NCBI RefSeq assembly: GCF_026151205.1
Contig: NC_087076.1
Span: 16,773,919 to 16,837,918, forward strand
DNA length: 64,000 nt
Reading direction: 5' to 3'
Origin: Bolinopsis microptera
Lineage: Eukaryota; Ctenophora; Tentaculata; Lobata; Bolinopsidae
Below are positions 9,601 through 19,199 of this stretch, in pieces. Every line of letters starts with the position of its first letter. Position 1 is the first letter of the stretch. Made by a program: the position numbers and the translations under genes. Below the pieces are notes generated by a model that saw only the letters and a list, made by a program, of their open reading frames with translations, ran no database searches and was not told where the DNA came from.

Positions 9601-10700
9601 ACGGCATCATTCAACTGAGGTTTAAAAGTATTCAATGTTTCTTCCTCCTTATCATCGTCTTCGCTTTCATCCTTATCTTCCTCTGATGGAGTCATGAAAT
9701 TGAAAATTGTGTTGTTATTCAAAAGTGCCTCTATTACCGGGGGTACTACAACGATCGGCTTATCCGTCACTTCTTGGCGGTGGAAAGTAACAGCTTTGGG
9801 TGGTGGTCTCTCAGTTCCCTCTTCCTCCAATGGCTCTGGTTTGATGACTTCACCAGGTCCAGTGTATTCGATGTACTTAAGAATTTTGATGCTAGTTCCA
9901 TTCTCTGTCTCTAAATACAAGCCTAGCTGGGATTGGCCATCTGACAAGTCTGAATCTACGAGGAAGTCTTGTACACGGTAAAGTATTCCCAAATTCGATG
10001 TAACCTCGATCGCCCTGTTCTCTGGTATTAGGGGTATCTTGATGCTCTTCACAACGTTATCTTCATCCAGCCACGTGTCCTCAAATCCTAAGTTTACTAC
10101 GAAGCAGTCCCGGAAAAAGGCTGCTTTGCATAACTCGATAGGAATGACTTCTCCCCTCGGTGTTTCGATAACAGGAATTGAAGTAACGGTATCAATTTCG
10201 TCGATCCGCTGGATAAAATAATCATCTTCCGGCAATCGCTCGATGTAGCTGTATTCTTCAAGGAATCTCAAACAGCTCTCTTCAGAAGCGGTTATTGAAA
10301 TAGTTTGGGCATCGCTATCAACGACATACTTTCCATGGTTTGTGAACCTAAGTCTCTCCTCGTTTATTTCTATTCGTACCTTATCTTTCACATCGATCAT
10401 TATGGTTTGAAGTGCGGATATCGTAAGTTCATTTTCGTCGTCACCAAGTGTATATGTTATAAGTTTCTCCGGATCACTGATTGTGTTTCTAAAATGCATT
10501 ACATCAATTTCGAGCTCGATATCTTGTATTTCGATGGTCATATCACAAGCAGAATTTTGCATCTCTTGGTCGTTGAAGACAAATAAGATCCTTAATCCAG
10601 ATTCAATACGCCAATATGATCTGTATTTATTATGTACTGCATTCTCTTGTACTTTACTGGAAATATCCATTTCGTAGAAATACTGAGTAACCGAACCTGA
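3158..10700 (-). CDS. Matrix metalloproteinase (M10A) gene, eight exons, one frame break
   Basis: Secreted zinc endopeptidase of the matrixin family, cleaving extracellular matrix or surface proteins. Exons in gene order: 8556 to about 10700 (5' limit unsure), 7342-7690, 7091-7164, 4856-5078, 4574-4671, 4224-4345, 3575-3646, 3158-3262. All junctions use GT/AG and phases 1,2,1,2,1,0,0 agree. Order of domains: about 420 residues without a recognised family, a peptidoglycan-binding-like prodomain segment, a cysteine switch (SERCGNRD), a roughly 210-residue insertion, a furin site (RLRAKR), the catalytic domain with HEIGHALGLKHS and a Met-turn (DAVMNE), then hemopexin repeats closed by a Cys in the first blade and GWC at the end. 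The long first exon is broken by one base at 9306-9309. No signal peptide is seen; an upstream exon is probably missing. Introns hold an RTE element, a MITE and a hairpin repeat. Confidence 0.85.
3358..3475 (+). repeat. Dispersed repeat with palindromic hairpin, copy 1
   Basis: About 110 bp in the last metalloproteinase intron, shared with 31705-31797 and, inverted, 48025-48105. The core is a perfect short hairpin (GTAGGTTTATAACCTAC) followed by ACGCGCGCCGA, GGACTCGTCGACGG and TATTTTACGAGTATCACCCG. Copy-specific spacers differ (here an ATA microsatellite). No coding capacity; probably a fragment of a non-autonomous element. Confidence 0.75.
4224..5078 (-). CDS. Metalloproteinase exons 4-6, hemopexin repeats
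   Basis: Three exons: 4856-5078 (first blade; Cys followed by LDSIDAALYFYDRK and IFLISHGYTWM), 4574-4671 (YPKRTAEVFQGATGVVDAAF) and 4224-4345 (KFVVLIIKDKVLIYEWD). Phases 1-2, 2-1 and 1-0 fit one another exactly. The repeated (V/I)DAA motif with a following Phe-rich strand is the hemopexin blade signature, which gives matrixins substrate and inhibitor binding. The exon at 4574-4671 was found by phase logic and blade pattern, not as a long open frame. Confidence 0.85.
5497..6931 (+). mobile_element. RTE-like non-LTR retrotransposon, 5'-truncated
   Basis: Reverse transcriptase of a LINE inserted in the intron between metalloproteinase exons 3 and 4, opposite in orientation to the gene. Recognisable blocks: IPKGAKKF, NRGISILP-type palm entry near 5640-5690, NGFRPGRGTREQILALRRII, the FIDFSKAFD motif, GILQGDVLAPLIF, the catalytic FADDLA (near 6160-6180) and the C-terminal ETWSLKKADIRALDGVYTRM and RLRFAGH blocks typical of animal RTE elements. 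The upstream segment 5497-5597 (fingers, HDGIASLLYKCVDL) is in another frame, so at least one frameshift exists near 5597. No endonuclease domain is present, as expected for a truncated copy. Likely inactive. Confidence 0.88.
7091..7164 (-). CDS. Metalloproteinase exon 3, end of catalytic domain
   Basis: A 74-bp exon too short for an open-reading-frame scan. It reads YEHEKAYNVVALDEDDIDAI then SVQYG, the characteristic final helix of matrixin catalytic domains. The acceptor (TTTAAG) and donor (GTAAGA) are intact, entering in phase 2 and leaving in phase 1. This exon joins the zinc-site exon to the hemopexin exons across the RTE-bearing intron. Confidence 0.88.
7342..7690 (-). CDS. Metalloproteinase exon 2, catalytic zinc site
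   Basis: This 349-bp exon enters in phase 1 and leaves in phase 2. It holds the core of the catalytic domain: RREVIRAIEVYAGNGIEF, a region matching the structural zinc and calcium loop (DGKVFHGAGVEKAHAFVP), an acidic strand segment, and the zinc helix HEIGHALGLKHSS with all three His and the catalytic Glu present. The Met-turn follows as DAVMNE. The exon is bounded by a TTTAG acceptor (7691-7692) and a GTTAGT donor (7340-7341). Confidence 0.9.
7800..8405. mobile_element. 606-bp palindromic MITE with TA duplication (Tc1/mariner type)
   Basis: Long terminal inverted repeats begin TACAGGGTGGCCCATAAAAC and end with the near-perfect complement. TA dinucleotides flank both ends (7798-7799 and 8406-8407). 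The inverted match extends about 150 bp inward with scattered differences, around a central spacer without coding capacity. The TA target and TACAGGG ends fit a non-autonomous Tc1/mariner-like element. It sits in the intron between metalloproteinase exons 1 and 2. Confidence 0.88.
8556..9309 (-). CDS. Metalloproteinase exon 1, cysteine switch and inserted domain
   Basis: A frame of about 250 codons beginning MTSERCGNRD, a degenerate PRCGxPD cysteine switch, and reaching a furin-type RLRAKR at residues 230-235, then the start of the catalytic domain (NFRWYPNGKSITYTFLN). About 225 residues separate the switch Cys from the cleavage site; in ordinary furin-activated matrixins this is a short linker. 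The insert is beta-rich, with alternating hydrophobic strands such as YYFEFDVEF, IGIAFNH, FKIRLTVK and IKILTSRIC. This suggests a concanavalin-like or LamG-like jelly roll, but that is inference only. The donor at 8554-8555 leaves phase 1, which matches the next exon. Confidence 0.75.
9306..10700 (-). CDS. Metalloproteinase exon 1, N-terminal extension and prodomain
   Basis: An open frame of 454 codons from an internal Met (10670) to a stop at 9306-9308. The last residues (AIKAFQRFNGF then TGEISEKKLKL) match the final helices of the matrixin prodomain. The preceding 400 or so residues are acidic, with a Glu/Asp/Lys-rich stretch near residues 330-390 and no domain I can name. The frame is open upstream of the Met to a possible acceptor near 10700, so the true start is likely in another exon. 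The next open frame (C6 of the cysteine switch) begins in the -1 frame at an ATGA overlap. Confidence 0.7.
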   Translation of the reverse strand, partial: SGSVTQYFYEMDISSKVQENAVHNKYRSYWRIESGLRILFVFNDQEMQNSACDMTIEIQDIELEIDVMHFRNTISDPEKLITYTLGDDENELTISALQTIMIDVKDKVRIEINEERLRFTNHGKYVVDSDAQTISITASEESCLRFLEEYSYIERLPEDDYFIQRIDEIDTVTSIPVIETPRGEVIPIELCKAAFFRDCFVVNLGFEDTWLDEDNVVKSIKIPLIPENRAIEVTSNLGILYRVQDFLVDSDLSDGQSQLGLYLETENGTSIKILKYIEYTGPGEVIKPEPLEEEGTERPPPKAVTFHRQEVTDKPIVVVPPVIEALLNNNTIFNFMTPSEEDKDESEDDDKEEETLNTFKPQLNDAVLPVKSVKVKEKEYTENREKPNLLGYFTYNGFFDIGVSKSKIKKKKNSEQVESKTEEIEEQPMNQGIDQDSFVEAIKAFQRFNGFPETGEISEKKLKL

Positions 10701-10786
10701 GATTATTTTTTGTCATAATCTGAAAATCTGACACGTGCTCAATTTATCTTTCTTACAGCTTACTTGAATACAGGTGTGTAGGAATT

Positions 10787-10823
10787 GGGGGGGGGGGGGG
10801 GGGGGGGATGGGGGGGGGGGGGG
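10787..10823. repeat. Poly-G run
   Basis: About 21 G, an AT, then about 14 G. It may be genuine or a sequencing artefact; the region around 12450-12475 has a matching poly-C. The flanking TGTGTAGGAA and the complement of TTCCTAC at 12473-12480 suggest the two could be inverted ends of one element, but this is weak. Confidence 0.6.
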
Positions 10824-10874
10824 CCAAATTCTAAATATTTTTTGGCGCTTCGCGCCACATCCTGAATTTCAAAA

Positions 10875-11210
10875 TATTTTCGGGTTTAAGACAAAGAAAA
10901 TTACGGCATGTGCGGAATCGTGAATTTTCACGTTTTCCGCGACAAATCGCGATTTTTCAGATCCTGGCCTTGCGACAAATCGCGATTTCTTTCAGTTCTT
11001 TGCGACAGTTGCACATTTTCCTTTAAATCTGAGGTCCAAATTTGCGTATTTTCCTTCAAATATGCGGGCCAAATATAACGTTTTCTGTAATTATATGAAA
11101 CCAATCACATCCACGGCCTTCCGAATGTAGGTGCGGACTTCAGAAAACCGAACAAATATTTTCGGCTCATAATGATCATGATTGCATGAAACATGAACAA
11201 AAGTAGTTTC
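10875..11210 (+). repeat. Dispersed repeat with CGCGACAAATCGCGATTT units, copy 1
   Basis: A short array of related units around CGCGACAAATCGCGATTT, followed by ACCAATCACATCCAC, CGAATGTAGGT and AATATTTTCGGCTCATAATG. The same order recurs at 63415-63725, and a small fragment at 59517-59553. No coding capacity. It is a dispersed non-autonomous repeat. Confidence 0.75.
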
Positions 11211-11344
11211 CAGAAAAATTTTGACTTAGAAAATTTTTCATTTTCGGTCAGAGTCATTTTCGATACGTAACTCTGAAGGCAGAGCTCCCGCTTCCGAGCT
11301 CGTATCGCGAAGGGGAGGCCTGCCTTTCGAGATCGCATTACAAA

Positions 11345-11760
11345 GGGGAACCCTTGAGTCTAAAATACCAACAGGTCGACCTCAGTGATAAAGGGGAAAT
11401 CCCTCTTGGACTATTCCTTAACAAATACAAATACAGGAATATTAATATCACAGGAACTCACCTCAGATGGCTAACATGGCTACTATCAGGGCACAGCCCA
11501 CTAGCTTATTTTCAGACTGTGGCTAACAACGTCAACTTTGTGACGCAAGACTGCGAACACTGCCCAGGGGAAGCAGAAACATTACAACATTTCCTCTGCA
11601 AATGTGTACAGCTGATGACTATCAGACTGAGGATATTTGGTAAACCTCTACTCACAATGGAGGAAATTATCAACAGCAAACTCAACCACATCATAAAGTT
11701 TGTGGAACAGTCAAAAAGACTATACAAGGAAGATCTTTTTGGGGGGGGGTGGTGGTGAGG
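11345..11760 (+). mobile_element. LINE 3' fragment (RNase H end and zinc-finger-like tail)
   Basis: The frame at 11354-11758 reads HLRWLTWLLSGHSPLAYF then CEHCPGEAETLQHFLCKC. This is the C-terminal signature (LTGH...C..C...ET..H.L..C) found after the RNase H domain of Jockey/I-type non-LTR retrotransposons. It has no reverse transcriptase and ends in a G-rich stretch and an AT-rich 3' region. It is a dead 5'-truncated copy, unrelated to the RTE element at 5497-6931. Confidence 0.72.
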
Positions 11761-11769
11761 GGAGGGGGG

Positions 11770-12734
11770 GGGAGAGGGGGTGAGTTGTAATAAAAAAAAT
11801 ATATTGTTTTTTGTTTATATATTAATTAAATTTAATAAAAATTTGGTATTTGTTTTTCTATTGTTGTATAATCATGTAATGTAAACATTTTTTCCAGATA
11901 ATAAAAATAAGTAAGTTACCTTTACGAGATATCTAATTAGTCTACATAAATGTGTCAGGGCCACGATGGCTATTGTAGGAATCCTTGGTAATACTACCGA
12001 AGTGGGGTGTTGAGCGTGTCACGGGAGGAGTATGCGGCATTCAGAAATTGATTGGATTGTTAATTTATGATGGTGTTGGTTTGAGGATACTACGACGGTG
12101 AGTCCGTGGATTGCTCTTATGCAGAGTGTGATTTCTGTGCACGGAGTAGGCCACAGCTTATGTTTTGGAAGTGAAATAAACCGTTTGACCTGATCAGAGA
12201 GAGAGGTAGTCCTATTATCGTATGATCGTAGGTATGGGTGCAGGTCTTCGGAATTCAAACAAAAATATTTTCGATCATGAATGTATAGGTATGCAAAACA
12301 TGTACTTATTTGTTTGCCTGAATAATCTTTGAATCATTGTTGTCTTTGAATAAATTGTGTCCCCAAAAATGTGTTAGTTACCCAAATTATAATGTTGGCC
12401 CTTTTGGGCCCCTTGCCCAAGATTTTTCTGGGGGGCGATGCCCTCCCACCTGCCCCCCCCCCCCCCCCCCCGCTTCCTACAACCCTGCTTGAATAATAAT
12501 TTAACGGTATCAGTTAATAAAAGCGGCAATCTATAATTGTCTTGTCATATAAAATAACCCTGGTATTAGGTATATCTTAAGAGGTCGTGCAGCTTTCGAA
12601 CAATCATGAAATTTAACGGATTCCAGGGACAAATTTTATTTGAGAACACTAATAAATAATATTATAATACATTTTCAATTGCTTAACTTAAGTTATTAAA
12701 CTGAAAAGAAAGTATATTTAAATAAATAATAATA
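11770..12734. other. Non-coding stretch between LINE fragment and gene end
   Basis: AT-rich DNA with no recognised gene. It includes a run of about 18 C near 12452-12471 next to a G-rich segment. Short open frames such as 12019-12258 show no family features. Confidence 0.5.
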
Positions 12735-12883
12735 TTAATACGCCTCAATTATGTCAGAATATTTAATAATTTGAAATTGACACCTACAGTTGTCTGCATT
12801 TGTTGCACCCCAGTCAGAAAACTCGTCACTTTTACAATCGCCACATTTTCCATCTGCTTCTAGAAAACTTCCACGACCACAAA
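12735..12883 (-). CDS. Terminal exon, cysteine-rich tail
   Basis: A 149-bp exon entering in phase 1 after a CTTAG acceptor (12884-12885). It reads CGRGSFLEADGKCGDCKSDE, then FSDWGATNADNCRC and a short polar end before TAA at 12735-12737. It has six cysteines, as in the preceding repeats, but is otherwise diverged. A GT donor after DNC could alternatively extend the gene further left. Confidence 0.6.
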
Positions 12884-15800
12884 CTAAGAAAGTAAATTAG
12901 GCAAGAATAAAGTATTTCGCATTTACATTTTACAATGATAACTGTTAGATTTTGTTTGTGACAAATGAAATTTTTCAAACGTTAGGAAATAGGAATGGGA
13001 TGAAATCGAGTTAAAACGTATGCATTACATTTATATAGACTAATTTAACGCCACTTTTTCATTGGGAAATCGGTAATCTGCCGATACATGGTTGGGGTAC
13101 AGTTAAGGCACGAACCAAGTCTTAGTTGATGTACAGTACGGGTTCTGTTCAGGCAAAAGGAACTGTCGAGGCACCGTCAGGGTAAAGTTGACGCAGAAAA
13201 AAAGAAGAAACACTAATTTGCATCACTAATTTGCATCTTAGTTTATGTGCAATTAATGTAAGGTTATAAAACAAATATAATTTTAATAAACTTATTTCAA
13301 AATTGAACTCACTCCATTCGCAGTCCTCAATATTTTTTCCTGATCCAGAACTAACAGTTTTGCCAGAAGGACAAGACGTGCAGGATGTAACAAAATCTCC
13401 TCCACTGTAAGTGTCGACTAAACAGTCTTGACATCCACTACTACTGTCGAAATACTGTCCCGGATCACAAGGCTCTAATAAAAATTTTCCTTGAGCACAA
13501 AAAAGTTGGAATACATTACGATCATTCAATAGATGGACAAGGATCAGCAAACATCGTATACATTCATTGAGTTAGAATTGACTTATAATCATAAAGATAC
13601 TGCTATATTTAAGCAACTAAATCGTTTTTACTTGACACTATTTAATATCGAACTCACTCCATTCACAGTCCTCAATATTTGTCCCAGATCCAGAACTGAC
13701 GGTTTTGCCAGAAGGACAAGAAGTACAGGATGTAACAAACTCTCCTCCACTGTAGGTGTCGACTAAACAGTCTTGACATCCACTACTACTGTTGTAATAC
13801 TGTCCCGGGTCACAAGGCACTGATAAAAGGTTTCTTTGATTATTTTAAAACATTTCACGCATTGCGACCATTTATTTTATGGAAAAGGATTAGCAAACAT
13901 CATATTCATTTATTGAGTTAAAATTGGCTTACGATTAGAAATATAATACTGTAATTAAGCAATTACATTGTTAAAAAAAATAACATCAGTTTTTTAAAAA
14001 TATCGAACTAACTCCATTCGCAGTCCACAATATTTGTCCCAGATCCAGAACTGACGGTTTTGCCAGAAGGACAAGAAGTACAGGATGTAACAAACTCTCC
14101 TCCACTGTAGGTGTCGACTAAACAGTCTTGACATCCACTACTACTGTTGTAATACTGTCCCGGGTCACAAGGCACTGATAAAAGGTTTCTTTGATTATTT
14201 TAAAACATTTCACGCATTGCGACCATTTATTTTATGGAAAAGGATTAGCAAACATCATATTCATTTATTGAGTTAAAATTGGCTTACGATTAGAAATATA
14301 ATACTGTAATTAAGCAATTACATTGTTAAAAAAAATAACATCAGTTTTTAAAAAATATCGAACTAACTCCATTCGCAGTCCACAATATTTGTCCCAGATC
14401 CAGAACTGACGGTTTTGCCAGAAGGACAAGAAGTACAGGATGTAACAAATTCTCCTCCACTGTAGGTGTCGACTAAACAATCTTGACATCCACTACTACT
14501 GTCAAAATACTGTCCCGGGTCACAAGGCTCTGATAAAAAGTTTCCTTGAGCACAAACATTTTGGAATACATTAAGATCATTCAATAGATGGATAAGGATT
14601 AGCAAACATCGTATACATTCATTGAGTTAGAATTGGTTTATAATTAGAAAGATACTGCTATATTTCAGTAACTAAATCGTTTTTTAATTGACACTATTGA
14701 ATATCAAACCCACTCCAATCGCAGTCCTCGATATTTGTTCCTGATCCAGAACTAACAGTTTTGCCAGAAGGACAAGACGTACAGGATGTAGCAAATTCTC
14801 CTCCACTGTAGGTGTCGACTAAACAGTCTTGACATCCACTACTACTGTCAAAATACTGTCCCGGGTCACAAGGCTCTGATAAAAAGTTTCCTTGAGCACA
14901 AACATTTTGGAATACATTAAGATCATTCAATAGATGGATAAGGATTAGCAAACATCGTATACATTCATTGAGTTAGAATTGGTTTATAATTAGAAAGATA
15001 CTGCTATATTTCAGTAACTAAATCGTTTTTTAATTGACACTATTGAATATCAAACCCACTCCAATCGCAGTCCTCGATATTTGTTCCTGATCCAGAACTA
15101 ACAGTTTTGCCAGAAGGACAAGACGTACAGGATGTAGCAAATTCTCCTCCACTGTAGGTGTCGACTAAACAGTCTTGACATCCACTACTACTGTCGAAAT
15201 ACTGTCCCGGATCACAAGGCTCTGATAAAAAGTTTCCTTGATTATTAAAATACTTTCACGCATAGCGACCATTTCTTTTATGTATAAAGATTAGCAAACA
15301 TCATATTTATAGATTGAGTTAAAGCTGGTTTAAGATAAGAGAATTATAATTAAAATCATTTCCAAGCGGCAATATCAAATACTTATATTGAACTCACTCC
15401 ATTCACAGTTCTCGATATTTGTTCCTAATCCAGAACTGACAGTTTTGCCAGAAGGACAAGAAGTACAGGATGTAACAAATTCTCCTCCACTGTAGGTGTC
15501 GACTAAACAGTCTTGACATCCACTACTACTGTCGAAATACTGTCCCGGGTCACAAGGCTCTGATAAAAAGTTTCCTTGAGCACAAACATGTTCGAATACA
15601 TTACGATCATTCAATAGATGGATAAGGATTAGCAAACATCGTATAATACATGATTCATTGAGTTAGAATTGGTTTATAATTAGAAAGATACTGCTATATT
15701 TAAGCAACTAAATCGTTTTTAATTGAACTCACTCCATTCGCAGTCCTCAATATTTTTTCCTGATCCAGAACTAACAGTTTTGCCAGAAGGACAAGACGTG

Positions 15801-16930
15801 CAGGATGTAACAAATTCTCCTCCACTGTAGGTGTCGACTAAACAGTCTTGACATAAACTATCACTGTCGAAATACTGTCCCGGATCACAAGGCACTGATA
15901 AAAAGTTTCCTTGAGCACAAAAATATTGGAACAAATGTCGACCATTCAATTTCAATGGATGGACAAGGATGGGCAAACATCATAGTCATATATTGAAATA
16001 AAATTGGTTTACGATTAGATCATCGGATGGAAATTGGACAAGGATTACGATGCTGATAAGCCTATGGTTTCGTAAAGGGTCATTACCATTGACACTTTCG
16101 TTTTTGAGTTTGTACCATGACTACTTAAACATTTTCAGGACCACTTTTAATGAATTCTACGGTCAAAAATACGGTGTATCTGAGGTCCCTAGCGTATGTA
16201 GCAGAAAAAGCCTGTAAGGCAATAGGCATTGTACTACATGGCGATATAATTTGCGTGACGATATACAGTGTATGTCGATATATAGTGTGCAAATCATTAC
16301 AACCATATCTTTGTGAGTAAACATTGACTGGCACCACGGACCAGTCTCCAATCAATCACTTAATGTTATTGTTACCTAGACAGGGACCAATGTTACAGTC
16401 TTGAGATTCCGAATTATCTCCATCACAACCAGCCCCTCCATTTGCTGGAGTAGGGTTAGAACAACTTCTGCTTCTACTTTGAGATCCTCCTCCGCATGCA
16501 ACCGAGCACTCAGACCAATCCGAAAATTCAGACCATCTTCCGTCAACGGGGCAAGGGTCAGCGTTGCAGTCTTGAAATTCCAACTCGTCTCCATCACAAC
16601 CAGCCCCTCCATTTGCTGGAGTAGGGTTAGAACAATTTCTGCTTCTACTTTGAGATCCTCCTCCGCATGCAACCGAGCACTCATACCAATCAGAAAAGTC
16701 AGACCATCCCCCATCAGCTGGCAGTTCGATCTTAGTCCACTGAAATCCATTGCTTCCCCCTGCTAGCACCACTGAAGTATCAAACGTTATATTGCATTTA
16801 AAGACCAAGAATTAGTTGAATGTCAAAACTTAGTGAAAATATAAAAATTTCACGAACCAGCGTTGGCTAGAGCAATGTCATCTCGTTGTGGGAATCTAGC
16901 AGCAATCTCTTCGTCGTTGAAGGAGATTTT
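12735..16930 (-). CDS. Secreted TSP1 / GCC2_GCC3 repeat protein, 3' half of gene
   Basis: Clean-sequence part of a large modular gene on the minus strand: an exon entering from the corrupted region (16858 to about 16930), a double TSP1 exon (16376-16717), eight 162-bp cysteine-rich exons (13313-15894) and a terminal exon (12735-12883). Every exon checked is phase 1-1, so any number can be joined in frame. The 5' half is probably the corrupted SRCR/TSP1 array at 19200-27060. No membrane segment or GPI-type tail is visible at the 3' end, so a secreted matrix or recognition protein is likely. Function is not known. Confidence 0.75.
13313..15894 (-). CDS. Eight tandem 162-bp GCC2_GCC3 (ephrin-receptor-like) exons
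   Basis: Exons at 15733-15894, 15398-15559, 15060-15221, 14714-14875, 14368-14529, 14013-14174, 13658-13819 and 13313-13474, all exactly 162 bp and phase 1-1. Each encodes 54 residues with six cysteines in the pattern CDPGQY, GCQDCLVDTYSGG, SCTSCPSGKTVSSGSG, DCEW, the GCC2_GCC3 or ephrin-receptor-like module seen in animal surface proteins. Acceptors are TATCAG or TATTAG; donors are GTGAGT, GTTAGT or GTGGGT. The repeat period (exon plus intron) is 335-355 bp. The introns 13820-14012 and 14175-14367 are almost identical, as are those following copies 4 and 5 (14530-14713 and 14876-15059), so duplication is recent and continuing. Confidence 0.9.
16376..16717 (-). CDS. Double thrombospondin type 1 exon
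   Basis: A single 342-bp exon, phase 1-1, encodes two TSP1 repeats of 57 residues: WSDFSDWYECSVACGGGSQS and WSEFSDWSECSVACGGGSQS starts, each followed by PTPANGGAGCDGD and a closing DCN-x-xPC. Both have the WxxWxxC-like core (the first Trp pair partly Phe) and all six cysteines. TSP1 repeats bind glycosaminoglycans and other matrix ligands. The acceptor CTGCCAG ends at 16718 and the donor GTAACA starts at 16375. Confidence 0.9.
   Translation of the reverse strand: MMGDGLTFLIGMSARLHAEEDLKVEAEIVLTLLQQMEGLVVMETSWNFKTATLTLAPLTEDGLNFRIGLSARLHAEEDLKVEAEVVLTLLQQMEGLVVMEIIRNLKTVTLVPV
16858..16930 (-). CDS. Exon fragment at the edge of the corrupted sequence
   Basis: On the minus strand the sequence reads FNDEEIAARFPQRDDIALAN followed by a phase-1 GT donor at 16856-16857, which fits the double TSP1 exon exactly. 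The upstream part disappears into error-rich sequence. The domain is not recognised. Confidence 0.5.
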
Positions 16931-16999
16931 GGGGGTTTTTTTTTTCCAAACTGGGCCCAATAGTCATTTTGGGAAAACCTTTTCCAAACAAATGTTTTC

Positions 17000-19150
17000 C
17001 CCTTTCCAAACCCCCGGGGGCCCCTTTAAAAATTTAAACCGTTTAAATTACCTAGATCATTTAAAAAAGGAATAAAAAAAAATTAAAAAATTTTTAACAC
17101 TATTTTTTTAAAAAATATAACTTATTAACACGGGAAGTTTTTTTAAAAACTATTTAAATCGGGGAAAAAAAAATAAAATTAAAAATAAATAATAATTTTT
17201 TTTCTCAAAAAAAATTCATTTAATTTTTAACTAGTAAAATACTAAATTTTAGTTTTTATTTTTAATTCAAAAGCCAAAAAACGTGAAATTCAAGGGAAAT
17301 TTTTAAATTTTTTAAATTCCCCAAATTTTAAATTTCAAGAACCCCTTGCCGGATTTCCCCTTCCAAACTTTTTTTAACTTTTTTTGTTTTTCAGCACGAA
17401 ATTTGGGCAGCAAAGGGGCCCTACCAAAAACCACATGGAGAATGTTGATATCATTCCGTTTAATTTTCACACTGAAATTATTTGTGTTGATTTGAACAAG
17501 ATTTTTAAAAATGTTTTTGCCACAAAATTTTTTTAAAAAAATTTTGTTACCCATCGGCTCTCTAATTGCGAAACAAACTTAAATTGTTTTGGGTCAAAGT
17601 CATTTTAAAGAAAAAATTTTGTTTAACCTAAAATTTTTGTTTGTAGGGTCATCCACTTTTCACCCCCAAAGGGCCTAAAACCACGTCCCCGCCCTTTTTT
17701 ATTTTTCAAAGGGAGGGGGTTTAACCCTCTCTCCTGGAGGCTTTTAAAATTTTGGAACGGAAGGGGGGGGAAATAAATTTTAAATACTATTTTAAAATCA
17801 GTAAAATTGTTTACCCCTTTACATTTTTTTTATCCCCCTTTCCCACTAAAATTTGCTCTCTTATTCTTTCAAAATTTTCCCTTTTTTTTTGCAGGGAGAA
17901 AAATTGTGTTTTTCCCGTTTTAACCCTGCCTTATTTCTTTTTTTTAACATAAAGGCAGTTTGGGGCGAAAAGGGGGAAAACCTTTTTGGGAAAAAAAATT
18001 TTTTAAAGCTGGGGGCTTTTGGATGGCAAAAAGTTTTTTGAATCAGCCCCATTTTTTTAAACCACCAGTTTGGGGATGAAAAAACTTTTTCTGTCCCAAG
18101 GGGTTTTTTTTTGAAGGAAAAAAGTTAGCAAATTTTAACTGGCAGAACTTTCTTTTCATTTTTTTTTGCTTTAAAAATTTGAAAAGAAAAAAGCAAATAA
18201 AACCGCACAAAACCAAACCCAAAAGGTTTCATTTAATTTGAAAAAACAGAAGTGGTTGTTAAAAATCGGGTTCCTTCCCAGAAACGAATTTAATTGAGGG
18301 GGTTAAAAAAAGAAAACAGCTGCACTCTGCGGAAAAGGGGGGGGGCCGATGAAAAAAGGGACCCCGGCGGGAAAAGTCATTTTAAAATCGACAGCGACCA
18401 AGCTCGGGAAAAAACGCCATTGTTCGCCAACCGCAGAAAGCTCAGTTTCCCACTGACCCATGATACTTTTTTAAGGGAAAAAAATTTCAAGTCTGGGGGG
18501 GCAAGCAGGGGGACAGGAGCAAAATTAATTTTTTGCCGAAGTTCCAGGGGGGAAAAGTTCATCGGGAAAGGGTTGGGACTTACTGTCAGGGGGTTTGGGG
18601 GACTTTAAACCCGGGGAAATTAAACCCATATTTTTGGGAAAGGTTGGGGAAAAAACGTCTACTCGGTTTGGTCAAGGTACGCCTTTTGGGATACTCACCC
18701 AACAGAAAGCTAGAAAGCTCGACATTTCGAAAAAATTTTTTTAGCTAAACCCCTTCGTTAGTCCAGTCCGTTTCATCGGAAGAAAATCGTTATAGATGGG
18801 GGTTGGAAAAACTTGTCCCTTTGTATAAAGCCAAAAGGGTTAAAGGGTGGGGAAAAAAAAACGGGCCCATTCAAACACCCCAAAAACTTTTGGGCCCTGC
18901 TTTAACGAAATTTGTAAGTTTTAAAAATTTGGCACCCCAATTTTTTTTTAAATTTTGACCGAACAAAATTTGGACACTTTTTTTCAAATTTATAGGTTTC
19001 GAAAATTTTTTTCCTTCCCACTGTAAAAAACAGGGTCTTCACTTTTAAACCAAAATTTTTGTCTTTAAAAAAAAAAATGAACACAATTTCCTTCACCGTT
19101 TGCTGCTGAAACTGGCCAGGGTAAAATTTAAAAATTTTTTAATTTGCCCC
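17000..19150. other. Corrupted stretch, content not recognised
   Basis: Between the exon fragment at 16858-16930 and the first recognisable SRCR unit. Given the gene structure, this probably holds further exons and introns of the same minus-strand gene, but no domain can be read with confidence through the base errors. Confidence 0.4.
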
Positions 19151-19199
19151 GGGGGAAGGCCCCCAAATAATTTCCTTTGGTGTCCAACTCTTTTGGGGC

